Positions 25,310-35,010 of a DNA stretch of 53,488 bases are shown piece after piece. The position numbers and the translations under genes are program-made. The notes below the pieces were generated by a model. The model had not been told where the DNA came from. It saw nothing but the letters and a program-made list of their open reading frames with translations, and did not search any database. Location of the stretch: positions 614,142-667,629 of the forward strand of contig JAUJPC010000002.1 of NCBI GenBank assembly GCA_030447305.1, given 5' to 3'. The stretch comes from Actinomycetota bacterium. Its GTDB lineage: Bacteria > Actinomycetota > CADDZG01 > JAHWKV01. Positions within the stretch are counted from its first letter, which is position 1. Every line of letters starts with the position of its first letter.

Positions 25310-26404
25310 ATGGTCAGACTGCATCTGGTTGGGTTTACGACCGACCTGAAAAACCTCATCTTTGCCGACGAGCGCGGAGCAACGAGCGGCGGATACGTTG
25401 TGAGTGTCGACGCCCGGCTGAGGCATACGCTCGAAGAGGTCGCGAGGCTCGAGGAGGTCGAAGGGTACGAGCCGGATGAAGTCGAGGAAAGCCAGCAACC
25501 TGAGGCCCCGCCGACCCCCAGGGTTGTCTCCAAGCTGACCCCCAAGGAAATCCAGAGCCTGTTGCGAGCGGGCAAGACCGAGGAACAGGTTGCCCGTCTG
25601 GCAGGCACAGGGGTGGACTGGATCCGCCGTTTCTCCTTTGCGATTCTAGCCGAGCGTCGTGACGTGATCGATGCCGTCAGGGCTGCAACTCTCTCCAAGC
25701 CGAGGCTGGGCCCGTCCGGCATGAACATCGGTGATGCGGTGGAGGAGAATCTTGGAGCCAAGCGCCTGAGGATGGGGCCTGAAGCAATTGAGGAAGCGTG
25801 GAAGGCCATGCGGAAAAACGGCCGGTGGCAGGTCAGTTTCGAATATGAGTCGCGGGGACAAAAACGGCTTGCACGTTACTCGTTCGATCCCAACACCAGA
25901 CATGTTGAACCTCTCAACGACATAGCACTCGAGCTCGGCTGGCGAGCAGATTCCCGAGGCAAGACCCCAACCCCGCGTCCTACGGCCGGCACTTCGAAGA
26001 TGGTGTCGGGAGTGAGGCCGAGTCCCGGACGAGGCGCTGCGGCGGCCAAGCCCGGTCAGGTCAAGGCGGCCGGCACAACACGGGTAGCCGGCGGCAGAGG
26101 GGGAGGCGGAGCCGAACGTCCCATATCAGCCGGAACACGTCCCGTCCCCAAGCCAACGCCTTCCAGTAGGCGCGCAGTCGCGGCACGGGCGAATGAGGAA
26201 GCTGGACCTGAGGAGCAGCCGTCGCCCCGGAGGCGTCTCGGTCAGCCGGCTGGCGAGGAAACTCAGAGCGTGCCGCCCGATACCGGTTCGGAGCCGGACC
26301 CGGACTCCACAAGCGACGAGTTCATCATCCAGCGACCGCGCAATTCCGAGCGGACCGAGTACGGCTCCCTGCCAACGGTCTGGCGGCCGTCCCGTAGGGG
26401 ATAA
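25310..26404 (+). CDS. sepH: septation protein SepH (DUF3071)
   Basis: A 364-residue protein matching SepH, an actinobacterial cell-division factor that stimulates FtsZ assembly. The N-terminal DUF3071 domain begins RLHLVGFTTDLKNLIFADERG. A helix-turn-helix-like segment is seen in SKLTPKEIQSLLRAGKTEEQ and VDWIRRFSFAILAERR. The C-terminal 140 residues are Pro/Arg/Ala-rich and disordered, as is usual. The ATG at 25310 is preferred to a TTG three codons upstream because GGAG precedes it. Its presence supports placement in the Actinomycetota. Confidence 0.85.
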   Translation: MVRLHLVGFTTDLKNLIFADERGATSGGYVVSVDARLRHTLEEVARLEEVEGYEPDEVEESQQPEAPPTPRVVSKLTPKEIQSLLRAGKTEEQVARLAGTGVDWIRRFSFAILAERRDVIDAVRAATLSKPRLGPSGMNIGDAVEENLGAKRLRMGPEAIEEAWKAMRKNGRWQVSFEYESRGQKRLARYSFDPNTRHVEPLNDIALELGWRADSRGKTPTPRPTAGTSKMVSGVRPSPGRGAAAAKPGQVKAAGTTRVAGGRGGGGAERPISAGTRPVPKPTPSSRRAVAARANEEAGPEEQPSPRRRLGQPAGEETQSVPPDTGSEPDPDSTSDEFIIQRPRNSERTEYGSLPTVWRPSRRG

Positions 26405-26546
26405 GACACGCCCAGGCCGGGGGAATAGTTTGGTATGTTAAGGACTAATTAACTTTGGGACTGTCGCATAAGGCGCAATGTTCCCCTACAAGAGCGCCCT
26501 GGCTAAGCCGGCCGCTTCATCACACAGGCTCGAGGAGGAGTAGCCA

Positions 26547-27656
26547 ATGACCACGCGTATCGCCATCAACGGTTTTGGACGTATCGGCCGGCAGGTGCTG
26601 AGGCAGATCGCGATGGGCGAGCCGGATCTGGAAGTGGTCGCGATCAACTCCTCGCGCACGACCCCCCAGGCTGCCGAGCACATGTTCAAGTACGACTCGG
26701 TTTTCGGCCGATACAAGGGCAAGGTTGAGAGCGACAAGCAGAGCCTGATCGTCGACGGCAGGCCGATACGGGTTACCGACCAGCGCGATCCCCTTCTGTG
26801 CCCCTGGCACGCCTTCGAGGTGGACATTGTCGTTGAGGCGACCGGTCACTTCAATCACCGGGAGGCGGCGGCTAAGCATCTTAAGGCGGGAGCCGGCAAG
26901 GTGGTTTTGACCGCCCCGGGACAGTACGAGGATTGCACTCTCGTCATGGGCGTGAATGATGAGATTTACGACCACGACCGGCACTGGATCATTTCTGCCG
27001 CATCGTGCACCACCAACTGCCTGGCCCCCATGCTGAAGGTGCTCCACAACGAGTTCGGCATCGAGGGAGCCCTCATGACCACAATTCACGCCTTCACCCG
27101 TGACCAGCAGCTGCTCGACGGTACCCACAGCGACCCTCGCCGCGCCCGTGCGGCGACGCTGAACATGACTCCTACCAAGACTGGCGCGGCCAAGGCGATT
27201 GACAAGGTCATGCCCGAGCTGGCCGGCCGTGTCGTGGGAATCGCAGTCCGCGTACCGGTTCCCGACGTCTCGCTCGTCGACCTGAGCGTTACCCTCAGCC
27301 GCGGCACCACCACCCAGGAGATCAACGACGCTTTCCGTGAGTACGCCATCGGCCCGATGGCCCGGGTGCTGGACGTGACCGACGAGCCGCTGGTGTCCAG
27401 CGACTTCCATGGTGACACGCACTCGACAGTGATGGACCTGGCCTCCACCCGCCGCGGTCCAGGAACCCAGGCCAAGGTGTTGGCGTGGTACGACAACGAG
27501 GCCGGCTACTCGGCTCGTGTGGTCGATGTCTGCAAGCTGATCGCCCATCACAACGACCAGGGCGCGCAGACCAAGGGCGAAGAGACCAAGGCAGCAAATG
27601 GGGGGAAGCCTGCGAAGGGAAGCGCCTCCAAAGCCAAGGTCCCCGCGGGAGCGTAG
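26547..27656 (+). CDS. gap: glyceraldehyde-3-phosphate dehydrogenase, GapB-like cofactor loop
   Basis: A 369-residue type I GAPDH. The catalytic Cys154 is in SAASCTTNC, and the NAD(P)-binding N-terminus is INGFGRIGRQVLR. The usual Asp after the second strand, which selects NAD, is absent (AINSSRT). This is the pattern of NADP-accepting, GapB-type enzymes and would suit Calvin-cycle reduction of 1,3-bisphosphoglycerate. After the normal C-terminus there is a 30-residue Lys/Ala/Gly-rich tail, like the one on CbbX. GAGGAGGAG precedes the start. It is convergent with glgA/M. Confidence 0.92.
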   Translation: MTTRIAINGFGRIGRQVLRQIAMGEPDLEVVAINSSRTTPQAAEHMFKYDSVFGRYKGKVESDKQSLIVDGRPIRVTDQRDPLLCPWHAFEVDIVVEATGHFNHREAAAKHLKAGAGKVVLTAPGQYEDCTLVMGVNDEIYDHDRHWIISAASCTTNCLAPMLKVLHNEFGIEGALMTTIHAFTRDQQLLDGTHSDPRRARAATLNMTPTKTGAAKAIDKVMPELAGRVVGIAVRVPVPDVSLVDLSVTLSRGTTTQEINDAFREYAIGPMARVLDVTDEPLVSSDFHGDTHSTVMDLASTRRGPGTQAKVLAWYDNEAGYSARVVDVCKLIAHHNDQGAQTKGEETKAANGGKPAKGSASKAKVPAGA

Positions 27657-27664
27657 GTAGCAGC

Positions 27665-27718
27665 TCAACCCCACTGCTGTCGAGCCGGGCGGACGGGTCG
27701 CTTTACAGCGGGGGTTAG
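27665..27718. terminator. hairpin between convergent gap and glgA/M
   Basis: AACCCC...GCTGT faces ACAGC...GGGGTT across a GC-rich loop of about 28 bases, directly after the gap stop and overlapping the glgA/M stop. There is no clear T-run on either side. It is probably a shared terminator, but a weak call. Confidence 0.4.
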
Positions 27719-28914
27719 CCACGCGAAATCTGCCCGTAGACCTCAACGGTTTTTGCCGCTGCGGCCGTCCAGCTGAATTGCTCGACCGCCCGGCGCCGTC
27801 CCGCTCGGCCCATTCGTCGAGCCAGGTCCGGGTCCTCCAGCAACCGGTTTACCGCCTCGGCCAGTGCACGAGCGAAGGCGCCCGAATTCGTGGGCTCGCC
27901 GGTTACCGGAGTCGTGTCGCCCAAAGGGACCAGGAAACCGGTCTCCCCCTCGACGATGATCTCCGGGATTCCCCCGGTCAGGCTTGCAACGACCGCAGTC
28001 TCGCAAGCCATCGCCTCGACGTTCACCAAGCCGAACGGCTCATAGATGGAGGGACAGACAAACGCAGTCGCCGAGCTCACCAGCTCGATGAGCTCCGGTC
28101 GGGGCAACATCTCGTCGATCCAGAACACGTTCCCCCGGGTCTTTTGTAGCTCGGCGGTCAGCTGCTCGAACTCCAGGGCAATCTCCCGCGTATCGGGAGC
28201 GGCGGCACAGAGAACGAGCTGTGCTGTTGCGGTAATGTGCTGCGCGGCATGGAGCAGGTGAACGATCCCTTTTTGGCGGGTAATCCGGCCGACGAAGACG
28301 ACGATCGGCAGTTCCGGGTCAATCCCTCGCTCCTGTAGAACCCTCGTCCCCGATACCGGATGGTAGGTTGCGGTGTCGATCCCGTTGTGGGCTACCGTCA
28401 CCCGGTCCGGATCAATAGCGGGATAGCAGCGAAGCACGTCCCTGCGCATCTGTTCCGATACCGCGATAACTGCGTCCGCGGCCTCCAGCGAGGTCTTCTC
28501 GCAAAAGCTCGACACCGCGTAGCCGCCGCCCAGCTGTTCGGCTTTCCAGGCCCGAAGGGGCTCCAGGCTGTGGGCTGTGGCCACGTGCGGCACCCCATAT
28601 AGCAGCTTGGCCAGATGCCCGCCGAAATTCGTGTACCAGGTGTTGCTGTGGACGAGGTTCGTTCCTTCGACGGCGGCCGCCATCGCCAGGTCAACGGACA
28701 TGGATTGAAGGGTGCCCAGGTGCTGAGCCGGCCCGGCCAGGGCTCCCCACGGCTCGTAGTCGCGGATTGGGACGTCGCCCGAGCGGCGGGAGCCGAAACA
28801 GTGCACGGTCAGGTCGACAAGCTCAGCCAGCTTCGCAGTCAGGTGCTCGGCGTACACGCCGGCGCCTCCGTAGACCTCGGGCGGGAACTCTCGTGTGAGA
28901 AAGGCGACTCTCAA
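27715..28914 (-). CDS. glgA: GT4 glycogen synthase / maltose-1-phosphate synthase
   Basis: A 399-residue GT-B glycosyltransferase of the actinobacterial GlgA/GlgM type. The N-terminus is FLTREFPPEVYGGAGVYAEHL, and HSLEPLRAWKAEQLGGG is typical of ADP-glucose-using members. The C-domain has FVGRITRQKG, and the nucleotide-binding PSIYEPFGLVNVEAMAC with the paired glutamates. Mycobacterial orthologues make alpha-maltose-1-phosphate from ADP-glucose (GlgM). The gene follows glgC by 9 bases, so the two form an operon for glucan storage. GlgA and GlgM activity cannot be separated from sequence. Confidence 0.88.
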   Translation of the reverse strand: MRVAFLTREFPPEVYGGAGVYAEHLTAKLAELVDLTVHCFGSRRSGDVPIRDYEPWGALAGPAQHLGTLQSMSVDLAMAAAVEGTNLVHSNTWYTNFGGHLAKLLYGVPHVATAHSLEPLRAWKAEQLGGGYAVSSFCEKTSLEAADAVIAVSEQMRRDVLRCYPAIDPDRVTVAHNGIDTATYHPVSGTRVLQERGIDPELPIVVFVGRITRQKGIVHLLHAAQHITATAQLVLCAAAPDTREIALEFEQLTAELQKTRGNVFWIDEMLPRPELIELVSSATAFVCPSIYEPFGLVNVEAMACETAVVASLTGGIPEIIVEGETGFLVPLGDTTPVTGEPTNSGAFARALAEAVNRLLEDPDLARRMGRAGRRRAVEQFSWTAAAAKTVEVYGQISRG

Positions 28915-28923
28915 CCGATGAGC

Positions 28924-30159
28924 CTAGGGAAGCTTCTGTCCCTTGCCGATGACGACCACGCCGTTTTGGGAGACGGTGAAGCGTTCAGCGTCGACGGCCG
29001 GGTTACAGCCGATCTCATATCCCGGGGGGACGTATACGTTCTTGTCGATGATGGCATTTCGCACGGTGGCGCCCCGGCCGATGTCCACGCGCTCCATGAG
29101 CACCGACCCCTCCACCTCCGCACCGGAGTGAATGTGGACCCGGGCCGACAGGATGGAGCGCCGAACGGCGCCACCCGAGACGATTGCTCCCTCACTAACC
29201 AAAGAGTCCAGGGCCGTGCCTCGACGTAAGTCCTCGTCGAAGACGAACTTGGCCGGAGGCAGCGGCTGATGCCAGGAGTAAATCGGCCAGTGCTCGTTGT
29301 ACAGGTTGAAGACCGGATGCACCGACACCAGGTCCATGTGGCCGTCGTAGTAGGAATCGAGCGTTCCCACGTCCCTCCAGTAGCCCCCCTCCCGCTCCGT
29401 GGTTCCCGGCACCTCGTTCTTATCAAAGTCGTAGACTGCTGCGACACCCTCCGAAGCCAACATCGGAATGACGTCGCCACCGATGTCGTGCCGGCTGTCA
29501 GGGTTCGATGCGTCCCTGGTCACCGCGTCGACCAGGGCTCCGGCCGAGAAGACGTAGTTGCCCATAGAGGCCAGCACCTTGCCGGGGGAGTGCTCGAGGC
29601 CGGTAGTGTCCGTGGGCTTCTCGACAAAGCGGCGAATCCGCTGGTCGGGACCGGCATCGATGATCCCCAAGCCCGGCGATTCGGAGGCAGGCATCGGGAT
29701 TCCGGCAACCGTCACATCGGCGCCGGAGGCGATGTGCTCGGCGAGCATCTGATTGGGGTCCATCCGGTAGATGTGGTCGGCTCCGAAAACGTAGATGTAG
29801 TCGGGGCTCTCGTCACCAATGAGGTTGAAGTTCTGGAAGATGGCGTCGGCCGAGCCTGAGAACCAGTACGGCCCGCGCCGCATCTGCGCAGGGACGCAGG
29901 CGACGTAACCGCCAAGAAGCGACGACAGGCGCCAGGCCAGCGCAATATGGCGGTCCAAGCTGTGACTCTTGTACTGCGTCAACACCGCGATGCGGCGGTT
30001 GCCGCCGTTGACCAGGTTGGAGAGGGCGAAGTCGATCAGCCGGTAGTTGCCGGCGAAGGGAACCGCGGGTTTGGCTCGATCGGCGGTAAGGGGAGCCAGG
30101 CGCTTGCCTTCCCCGCCCGCCAGCACGATGGCAAACTCGCGCGCCCGTGCCACGTTCAC
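28924..30159 (-). CDS. glgC: glucose-1-phosphate adenylyltransferase
   Basis: A 411-residue ADP-glucose pyrophosphorylase, the committed step to glycogen. Motifs: [24 protein letters not shown] (catalytic loop, from residue 12), [17 protein letters not shown], and a C-terminal left-handed beta-helix ([20 protein letters not shown]). The GTG start fits the family N-terminus. It is divergent from the acyl-CoA synthetase gene over about 250 bases that probably hold both promoters. Confidence 0.93.
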   Translation of the reverse strand: MNVARAREFAIVLAGGEGKRLAPLTADRAKPAVPFAGNYRLIDFALSNLVNGGNRRIAVLTQYKSHSLDRHIALAWRLSSLLGGYVACVPAQMRRGPYWFSGSADAIFQNFNLIGDESPDYIYVFGADHIYRMDPNQMLAEHIASGADVTVAGIPMPASESPGLGIIDAGPDQRIRRFVEKPTDTTGLEHSPGKVLASMGNYVFSAGALVDAVTRDASNPDSRHDIGGDVIPMLASEGVAAVYDFDKNEVPGTTEREGGYWRDVGTLDSYYDGHMDLVSVHPVFNLYNEHWPIYSWHQPLPPAKFVFDEDLRRGTALDSLVSEGAIVSGGAVRRSILSARVHIHSGAEVEGSVLMERVDIGRGATVRNAIIDKNVYVPPGYEIGCNPAVDAERFTVSQNGVVVIGKGQKLP

Positions 30160-30410
30160 CGGAGCCTGCCATTGAACGGGGGCCGGACCGTCGAACGGGC
30201 CCTGTCGGGTGTCACGGCGGGCGTTGCTCCAGCTGCCATCCCCATATCGTACGTTCAGCGCATGCTTGTGGGGTAACGGTCACGATTCGGCCGGCGTTAC
30301 AGCGCGACAGAACCGAACGCTGGCTGTGGCAAGACTCGATCGAGCGCGATAATCAGCAAGATATTCGCCATCGAGGCGCGGGTTGCCGAGCTCCGACAGG
30401 AAGGAGATCC

Positions 30411-32209
30411 ATGGCTGTTTCAGGCCGTACGCTCACCGAGATCTTTGAGAATCGTGTTGCGCGCAGCGCCGATCGGGTGGCGATGCGGGTGAAGACGGAC
30501 AACGGTTGGAGGGCCATCACCTTCCGTGAGTACGACGATCAGGCGCGGGCGATTGCCAACGGCCTGATCAGCCTCGGGGTCCAGAAGGGCGACACCGTGG
30601 CTCTGCTGTCCACCAACCGGCCGGAGTGGCACATCGCCGATCTCGGGATCCTGCTGATCGGCGCGGTTACGGTTCCGGTTTACGTCACCAACTCATCCAG
30701 CCAGGTGGCCCATGTCGTGGGACACTCCGGCGCCCAGGTCATTTTCGTAGAGAACCAGATTCAGCTGGACAAGGTGAAAGCGGCACTGAAGGATCTCCCG
30801 AATCTCCGGAGAGTCGTGGTGATCAGCGGCGAGGGCGGTCCAATGAGCTCCTGATGTCCTTCGATCAACTCCTCCAGCGGGGCCGGGACTTCCTGAAGAC
30901 CGACCCGGCCGCCCTCAAAGAGCGCACCGCCGCCATAAATCCCGAGGACACCGCAACCATCATCTACACGTCGGGTACCACCGGCTTGCCGAAGGGCTCG
31001 GTGCTGAGCCACGGCGGGTTTGCCTGGACTCTCGAATGCCTTGGCCGGGTTTTGCACTTCGGAGATTGTGAGGAGCGGGTGATCTCATACCTTCCGCTGT
31101 CCCATGTGTTCGAGCGCCTGGCATCGGAGTGGGGCGGCATCTACTTCTGCTTCGAGGTGTGGTTCTGCGAGTCCACCGACAAGCTGCGGGCGGACCTGAA
31201 GGACTGCAGGCCAACCTTCTTCATCGGCGTGCCCCGGGTGTTCGAGAAGTTCGCCTCCGCAATTCAGGCCCGGTACGCCGAGCACCAGAAGGCCGACACG
31301 ATCGCCAAGGCTCTTGCTGCTGCGATGGAGAGAGTCGAGTTGGACCAGGCGAGCAAACCAGTGCCGCTCCAGCTCAAGGTCAAGAACGCGCTATTCGACA
31401 AGTTGATCTTCTCGAAGACTCGCGAAGAGCTGGGCATGAACCAATGCCGGCTCGCCGTCACGGGTTCCGCCCCGGTGGCGCCCGAGGTCATAAAGTTCAT
31501 CCACGCCATCGGTATCGATCTGGTGGAGGCATACGGTCAGACGGAGACCAATGCCCCCACCACAGTGACGCCTGCAGGAAAAGCTCGGATCGGCACCGTC
31601 GGTCCTCCGATCCCGGGCCTCGAGCTGAAGTTCGACTCCGACGGCGAGATCCTGGTGAAGGGGCCGAACCTCTTCAAGGGCTATCTGAACGACCCGGTGT
31701 CGACAGCCGAGGCCCTGACCGAGGACGGATTCCTTCGCACCGGTGATGTCGGAACCCTCGACGAGGCCGGCTACCTCAAGATCACCGACCGCAAGAAGGA
31801 CATCATTATCACCGCCGGCGGCAAGAACATTGCTCCCCAGGAGATCGAGAGCAAGCTCACACTGTCCCCGCTCGTCTCGCAGGCCGTGGTGATAGGGGAC
31901 CGGAGGCCGTACCTCACGGCGCTGCTGACACTGGACGCGGATGCCGCACTCAAATGGGCCCATGCCAATGGGGTTGATGCTGCGGACGCGAGCGAGCTTG
32001 CGCGTGATCCCAAGGTTCTGGAAGAGATCGGTGCGCTGGTTGAGAAGGTGAACGAGACCCTGGCCCAGGTGGAGAAGATCAAGAGATGGACGCTTCTCGA
32101 AAATGACTTCACTCAGGAGGCGGAGGAGATCACTCCCACTTTCAAGGTGAAACGCAAGACGATCAGCCAGAAGTACGCACCCCAGATCGAGGCGATGTAC
32201 GTCAAGTAG
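30411..32209 (+). CDS. fadD: long-chain acyl-CoA synthetase, frameshifted near 30,840
   Basis: An AMP-forming acyl-CoA ligase of about 600 residues split between two frames. The first part (30411 to about 30840) has the N-terminal domain (SGRTLTEIFENRV, GDTVALLSTNRPEW). The second carries the ATP motif TIIYTSGTTGLPKGS, EAYGQTETNAPTT, GYLKITDRKKDIIITAGGKN and the conserved C-terminal lysine region. The shift falls where the sequence reads GGCGAGGGCGGTCC; one extra G would restore one frame through to MSFDQLLQRG. No slippery heptamer is evident, so a lost base or a recent mutation is likelier than programmed frameshifting. GGAAGGAG precedes the ATG. It would activate fatty acids with CoA. Confidence 0.82.
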
Positions 32210-32229
32210 GCGGTGTAGTGCGGGCCCTG

Positions 32230-32897
32230 CTACCCGATGTGCAGCGGGTGTCCGGTTTCCTCCTCGAAGGTGTTGCCCTCGGCCGGGATGGGGTTTGCTT
32301 TGAGGATCCGCGCAAGTGAACCAGGTTGTGAGCCATCCACCGAGTGGTCCGTTGCGTGTAGGCATGGTTCTCGCCGCCGGCTTCGATGTACGAGGGTCCC
32401 GGACCGGCGTCTCCCACCCAGTAGGTGTCGGCGTTCGGCGGCACGGCGCATCCCAGGTGAGTCAGGTTGAACAGCGTCGTCTCGGCGGCGGCATGGGCTC
32501 CGTCCTCATTGCCGGTGACGACCACTCCGGCGACCTTATTGTAGAGCGGGTACTGGCCCTTCTCGTTCCGCTCGTTGTAGGTGCCGTCGAGGCGTTCGAT
32601 CACCAGCTGACACACGCTGCTGCGCACGCCGAACCAGATGGGCGTGCAGACGACGATGATGTCGGCGGCTTTGACCTTGTCTAGGACCACAGGCCACTCG
32701 TCACCGTCTCCCTCGTAGGAGGACACTCCGAAGTAAACGTTGTAGTCAACGATCCGGACGATCTCGCTCTCCACGTCCATTCGGTCGAACCACTCGACGA
32801 CCTTGCGCGCCAGCGCCCCAGTGTTGGACTCCTGCGGCGACTTCTTCAGTGTGCAGTTGAGAAGTACGGCCCTCAGCTTCGGGGGCTCTATGTGCAA
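32230..32897 (-). CDS. flavodoxin/NADPH-dependent FMN reductase family protein, frameshifted near the end
   Basis: About 222 residues. The flavodoxin-like fold shows LLNCTLKKSPQESNTG (phosphate loop for FMN), VVCTPIWFGVRSSVCQ and VVVTGNEDGAHAAAE. The frame breaks at about 32,308-32,316: the continuation ARILKANPIPAEGNTFEEET, usual for the family, is in another frame and needs one more G. The start appears to be a TTG overlapping the LysM gene's stop region by 10 bases; there is no clear Shine-Dalgarno. Probably an oxidoreductase using FMN; the partner is unknown. Confidence 0.75.
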
Positions 32898-33367
32898 GGC
32901 TGGGCCGGCTTGGGCGGAATCGTCAGCGACCTACCCACCTGCAGCTTGCTGGCGTCGGCTATGTCGTTTGCCTTCTGGATGCACTTGGCGTAGATCGCGT
33001 TGCCGTAGAACCGGTTGGCAATCCCGCGCAAGGAGTCGCCCGGGCGGACGGTGTAGTTACGGGTCTCCGTGTTTCCTGCAGTGGGAGTTGCGGTCGCTCT
33101 GGCTGTCGGGGTCGCCGTCGGAGAGGCGGTGGACGTCGGCGTTGCGTTAGGGGAGCCTTCGGCGTTTGGGTCCGCGGCGGCGTCCGGTGAAGGACTGGCC
33201 AGTGAGCGGTTCTCGGCCTCCAACTGGTCGATCTCTGCGTTTTGCGCCTCGACCCGGTCCTGGAGCGCCTGCAGCTCAGACCTGCTGCCGCCGGTAGACC
33301 TGCCCAACAGAAATACCAACAAGAGCACAACACCGAGCACGACGACTCGGCCCCATAGCACGTTCAT
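32888..33367 (-). CDS. membrane-anchored LysM-domain protein
   Basis: A 159-residue protein. An N-terminal transmembrane segment (VVVLGVVLLLVFLLG, residues 8-22) is followed by a short coiled coil (ELQALQDRVEAQNAEIDQLEAENRS), a Pro/Thr/Ala-rich wall-spanning linker, and one LysM domain (about 104-152; NYTVRPGDSLRGIANRFYG). LysM binds peptidoglycan, so the protein probably tethers membrane to wall. GAGAGG lies close to the ATG. It overlaps the flavodoxin-like gene by 10 bases. Confidence 0.82.
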   Translation of the reverse strand: MNVLWGRVVVLGVVLLLVFLLGRSTGGSRSELQALQDRVEAQNAEIDQLEAENRSLASPSPDAAADPNAEGSPNATPTSTASPTATPTARATATPTAGNTETRNYTVRPGDSLRGIANRFYGNAIYAKCIQKANDIADASKLQVGRSLTIPPKPAQPCT

Positions 33368-33635
33368 TGGCCTCTCATTTCCGAAGGAGGGCTGATCGGG
33401 CTCGTAAATGGCCTTACTCCTGTTCGTCTCGCCAATGCACGTTCCAAGTGGCGGCGCATCCTGATCCTAGCGTCGGCCATGGGGATCCACAACATTTCCC
33501 GACTTTCCAAGAAGTCTAGCGTTGCCCGGAGTCCACGGGCTGGCATTTCGAGACGCCTGAGGGATTGAACTAGACTGGCCGGGTCATTCCGCAAGTTTGT
33601 AGAATGGATTCGGCGAAACGCTAGGAGCCTCAAGA

Positions 33636-33908
33636 ATGCAGGATTGGGTGACCACGTTCTCAGCCGCCCTTGTCCGTGAGTTTCCCGCCTTGCCCGCCGG
33701 CCTGGCTCCCTCAACCGAGTTGGCGGACGATTTGCTTTCGCTGGCCCGCATAGTCGCGGAAGGGACAGGGCAGAAGACGAACGCACCGCTGAGCACATAC
33801 ATGGTTGGATACCTCGCCTGTGCTCTGGCCGGGAAAGGCGAGTCTCCCGAGGCGGCCGTGACCCGAGCCACCGACATAGCCGGTCGCCTGCTTACCGCCG
33901 AAGACTGA
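33636..33908 (+). CDS. DUF6457-type small protein
   Basis: A 90-residue helical protein resembling DUF6457 (QDWVTTFSAALVREF, then LLSLARIVAEGTGQKTNAPLSTYMVGYLACALAG). In actinobacteria this domain is often next to or fused with MobA, the Moco guanylyltransferase, so a link to molybdenum-cofactor use is possible. No mobA is present here. The family match is from memory of the motif pattern. Confidence 0.6.
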   Translation: MQDWVTTFSAALVREFPALPAGLAPSTELADDLLSLARIVAEGTGQKTNAPLSTYMVGYLACALAGKGESPEAAVTRATDIAGRLLTAED

Positions 33909-34017
33909 ATTCGAGATGGCGGATGTCGACGTGTGCCGGACACAGCTCAGGCTTGCTGCAGACGCCGGCTGATCTCCGGGGCCCTCCACGAGTATTCCGT
34001 CGGCAGTCGATCAGGGT

Positions 34018-34203
34018 TTGCATGTCGCGCTGCTTCTTCTTACTTTGTTCTGGGGCGGAATGCTGGTGCTGAAGTTGGTCCGTCCGATGCTGGGCGACGG
34101 AGCTCCGGGGAAAACGCTTGATCGCAGAATATTAGTTCCGCTCGGGTTGGTGACGGTGGCGGGATTCCTTTTCGACCAGTACATTCACGGCCGCTTCCTA
34201 TAG
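34018..34203 (+). CDS. possible small membrane protein
   Basis: A 61-residue frame from a TTG start, with two hydrophobic segments (HVALLLLTLFWGGMLVLKLV and ILVPLGLVTVAGFLFDQYI). Its end overlaps the stop of the convergent HAD gene by 6 bases. The ribosome-binding site is weak (AGGG). The membrane-like composition on this strand is the main support. Confidence 0.4.
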   Translation: MHVALLLLTLFWGGMLVLKLVRPMLGDGAPGKTLDRRILVPLGLVTVAGFLFDQYIHGRFL

Positions 34204-34962
34204 ACCCAGAATCCCCTGGAGCTTGGACCAATGGTCCATGACCGCGTCGGCTTCCTCACCTGAGGTATCTTCGGGGCTCCACATGTCGTCGTGCAGCCCT
34301 GTGTACCGGATGCTTCCCATGCCGGCGCTGCGGGCGCCGGCGATATCCGTGCGCTTCAGATCACCGATATGCACTGCCTCCTCGGGGGCGGCACCGGTGG
34401 CTTCGAGGGCCGCCAGGAAGATCGGCGGGTACGGCTTGGGGGAGCCCACCTCGTCACTGAAGAAGTAGTGGTCCAGCTTAATGCCGTGGTCGGCCAAGAA
34501 GCGTCTCACGAAGCGGGCGGGAGTGAAGCCGGTGTCGCAGACCAGCGCGGTGCCAATTCCTGCCGCCGTCACTGCCTGCACCGCCTCGGCGGCCCCTTCG
34601 AGCACATAGGTTCCGACGCCGCTCGTGGCGCTTTCAATGGCCAGAGCCAGCTCTGCGGCCAGTTCGTCTTCTGTGGACGACCCGTCCGGCGAGACGATCG
34701 AGATGCCAAGCTGCCCCAGGATCCAGTCGGCTGCTCCCTTGGCGCCGAAGGTTCCGCCGGCACGCCAGGAGATCACATGCTGCTCCCAGGCCGCTTCGAT
34801 GAGCTCCTTCGATCTTTCGAGCGAGATCTCAACGCCGCGCTTGCCTGCGATCTCGATTAGAGACTGCTGGCGCTGGAGCATGGTCTGCTCCCAGCTTTTG
34901 TCCGAGATCAACGTCGACCAGCAGTCGAAGGTGACGGCCCTAGGCGGGCGGGGGATGGGCAT
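34198..34962 (-). CDS. HAD-superfamily hydrolase
   Basis: A 254-residue haloacid-dehalogenase-like phosphatase. Motif I is TFDCWSTLI (the nucleophilic Asp is followed by CWST, a recognised subgroup pattern in place of DxDGT). Motif II is ALVCDTGF, motif III is the Lys in GSPKPYPPIF, and motif IV is HIGDLKRTDIAGA. A helical cap lies between residues 20 and 95. The substrate is probably a small phosphorylated metabolite and cannot be told from sequence. It is divergent from the winged-helix gene 48 bases away. Confidence 0.85.
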   Translation of the reverse strand: MPIPRPPRAVTFDCWSTLISDKSWEQTMLQRQQSLIEIAGKRGVEISLERSKELIEAAWEQHVISWRAGGTFGAKGAADWILGQLGISIVSPDGSSTEDELAAELALAIESATSGVGTYVLEGAAEAVQAVTAAGIGTALVCDTGFTPARFVRRFLADHGIKLDHYFFSDEVGSPKPYPPIFLAALEATGAAPEEAVHIGDLKRTDIAGARSAGMGSIRYTGLHDDMWSPEDTSGEEADAVMDHWSKLQGILGL

Positions 34963-35010
34963 CGGTTCAGGTTAGCGTACGAGCCTTCGTAGTGTTGGTA
35001 GGGTCGGCAT

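Noticed and set aside
26520-27746. Minus-strand open frame of 408 codons opposite gap
   Set aside because: Antisense to an intact GAPDH with catalytic Cys; no ribosome-binding site or family match.
30411-32209. Programmed frameshift in the acyl-CoA synthetase gene
   Set aside because: There is no slippery heptamer or following pseudoknot evident, and similar indels occur in many neighbouring genes, so an error or mutation is simpler.
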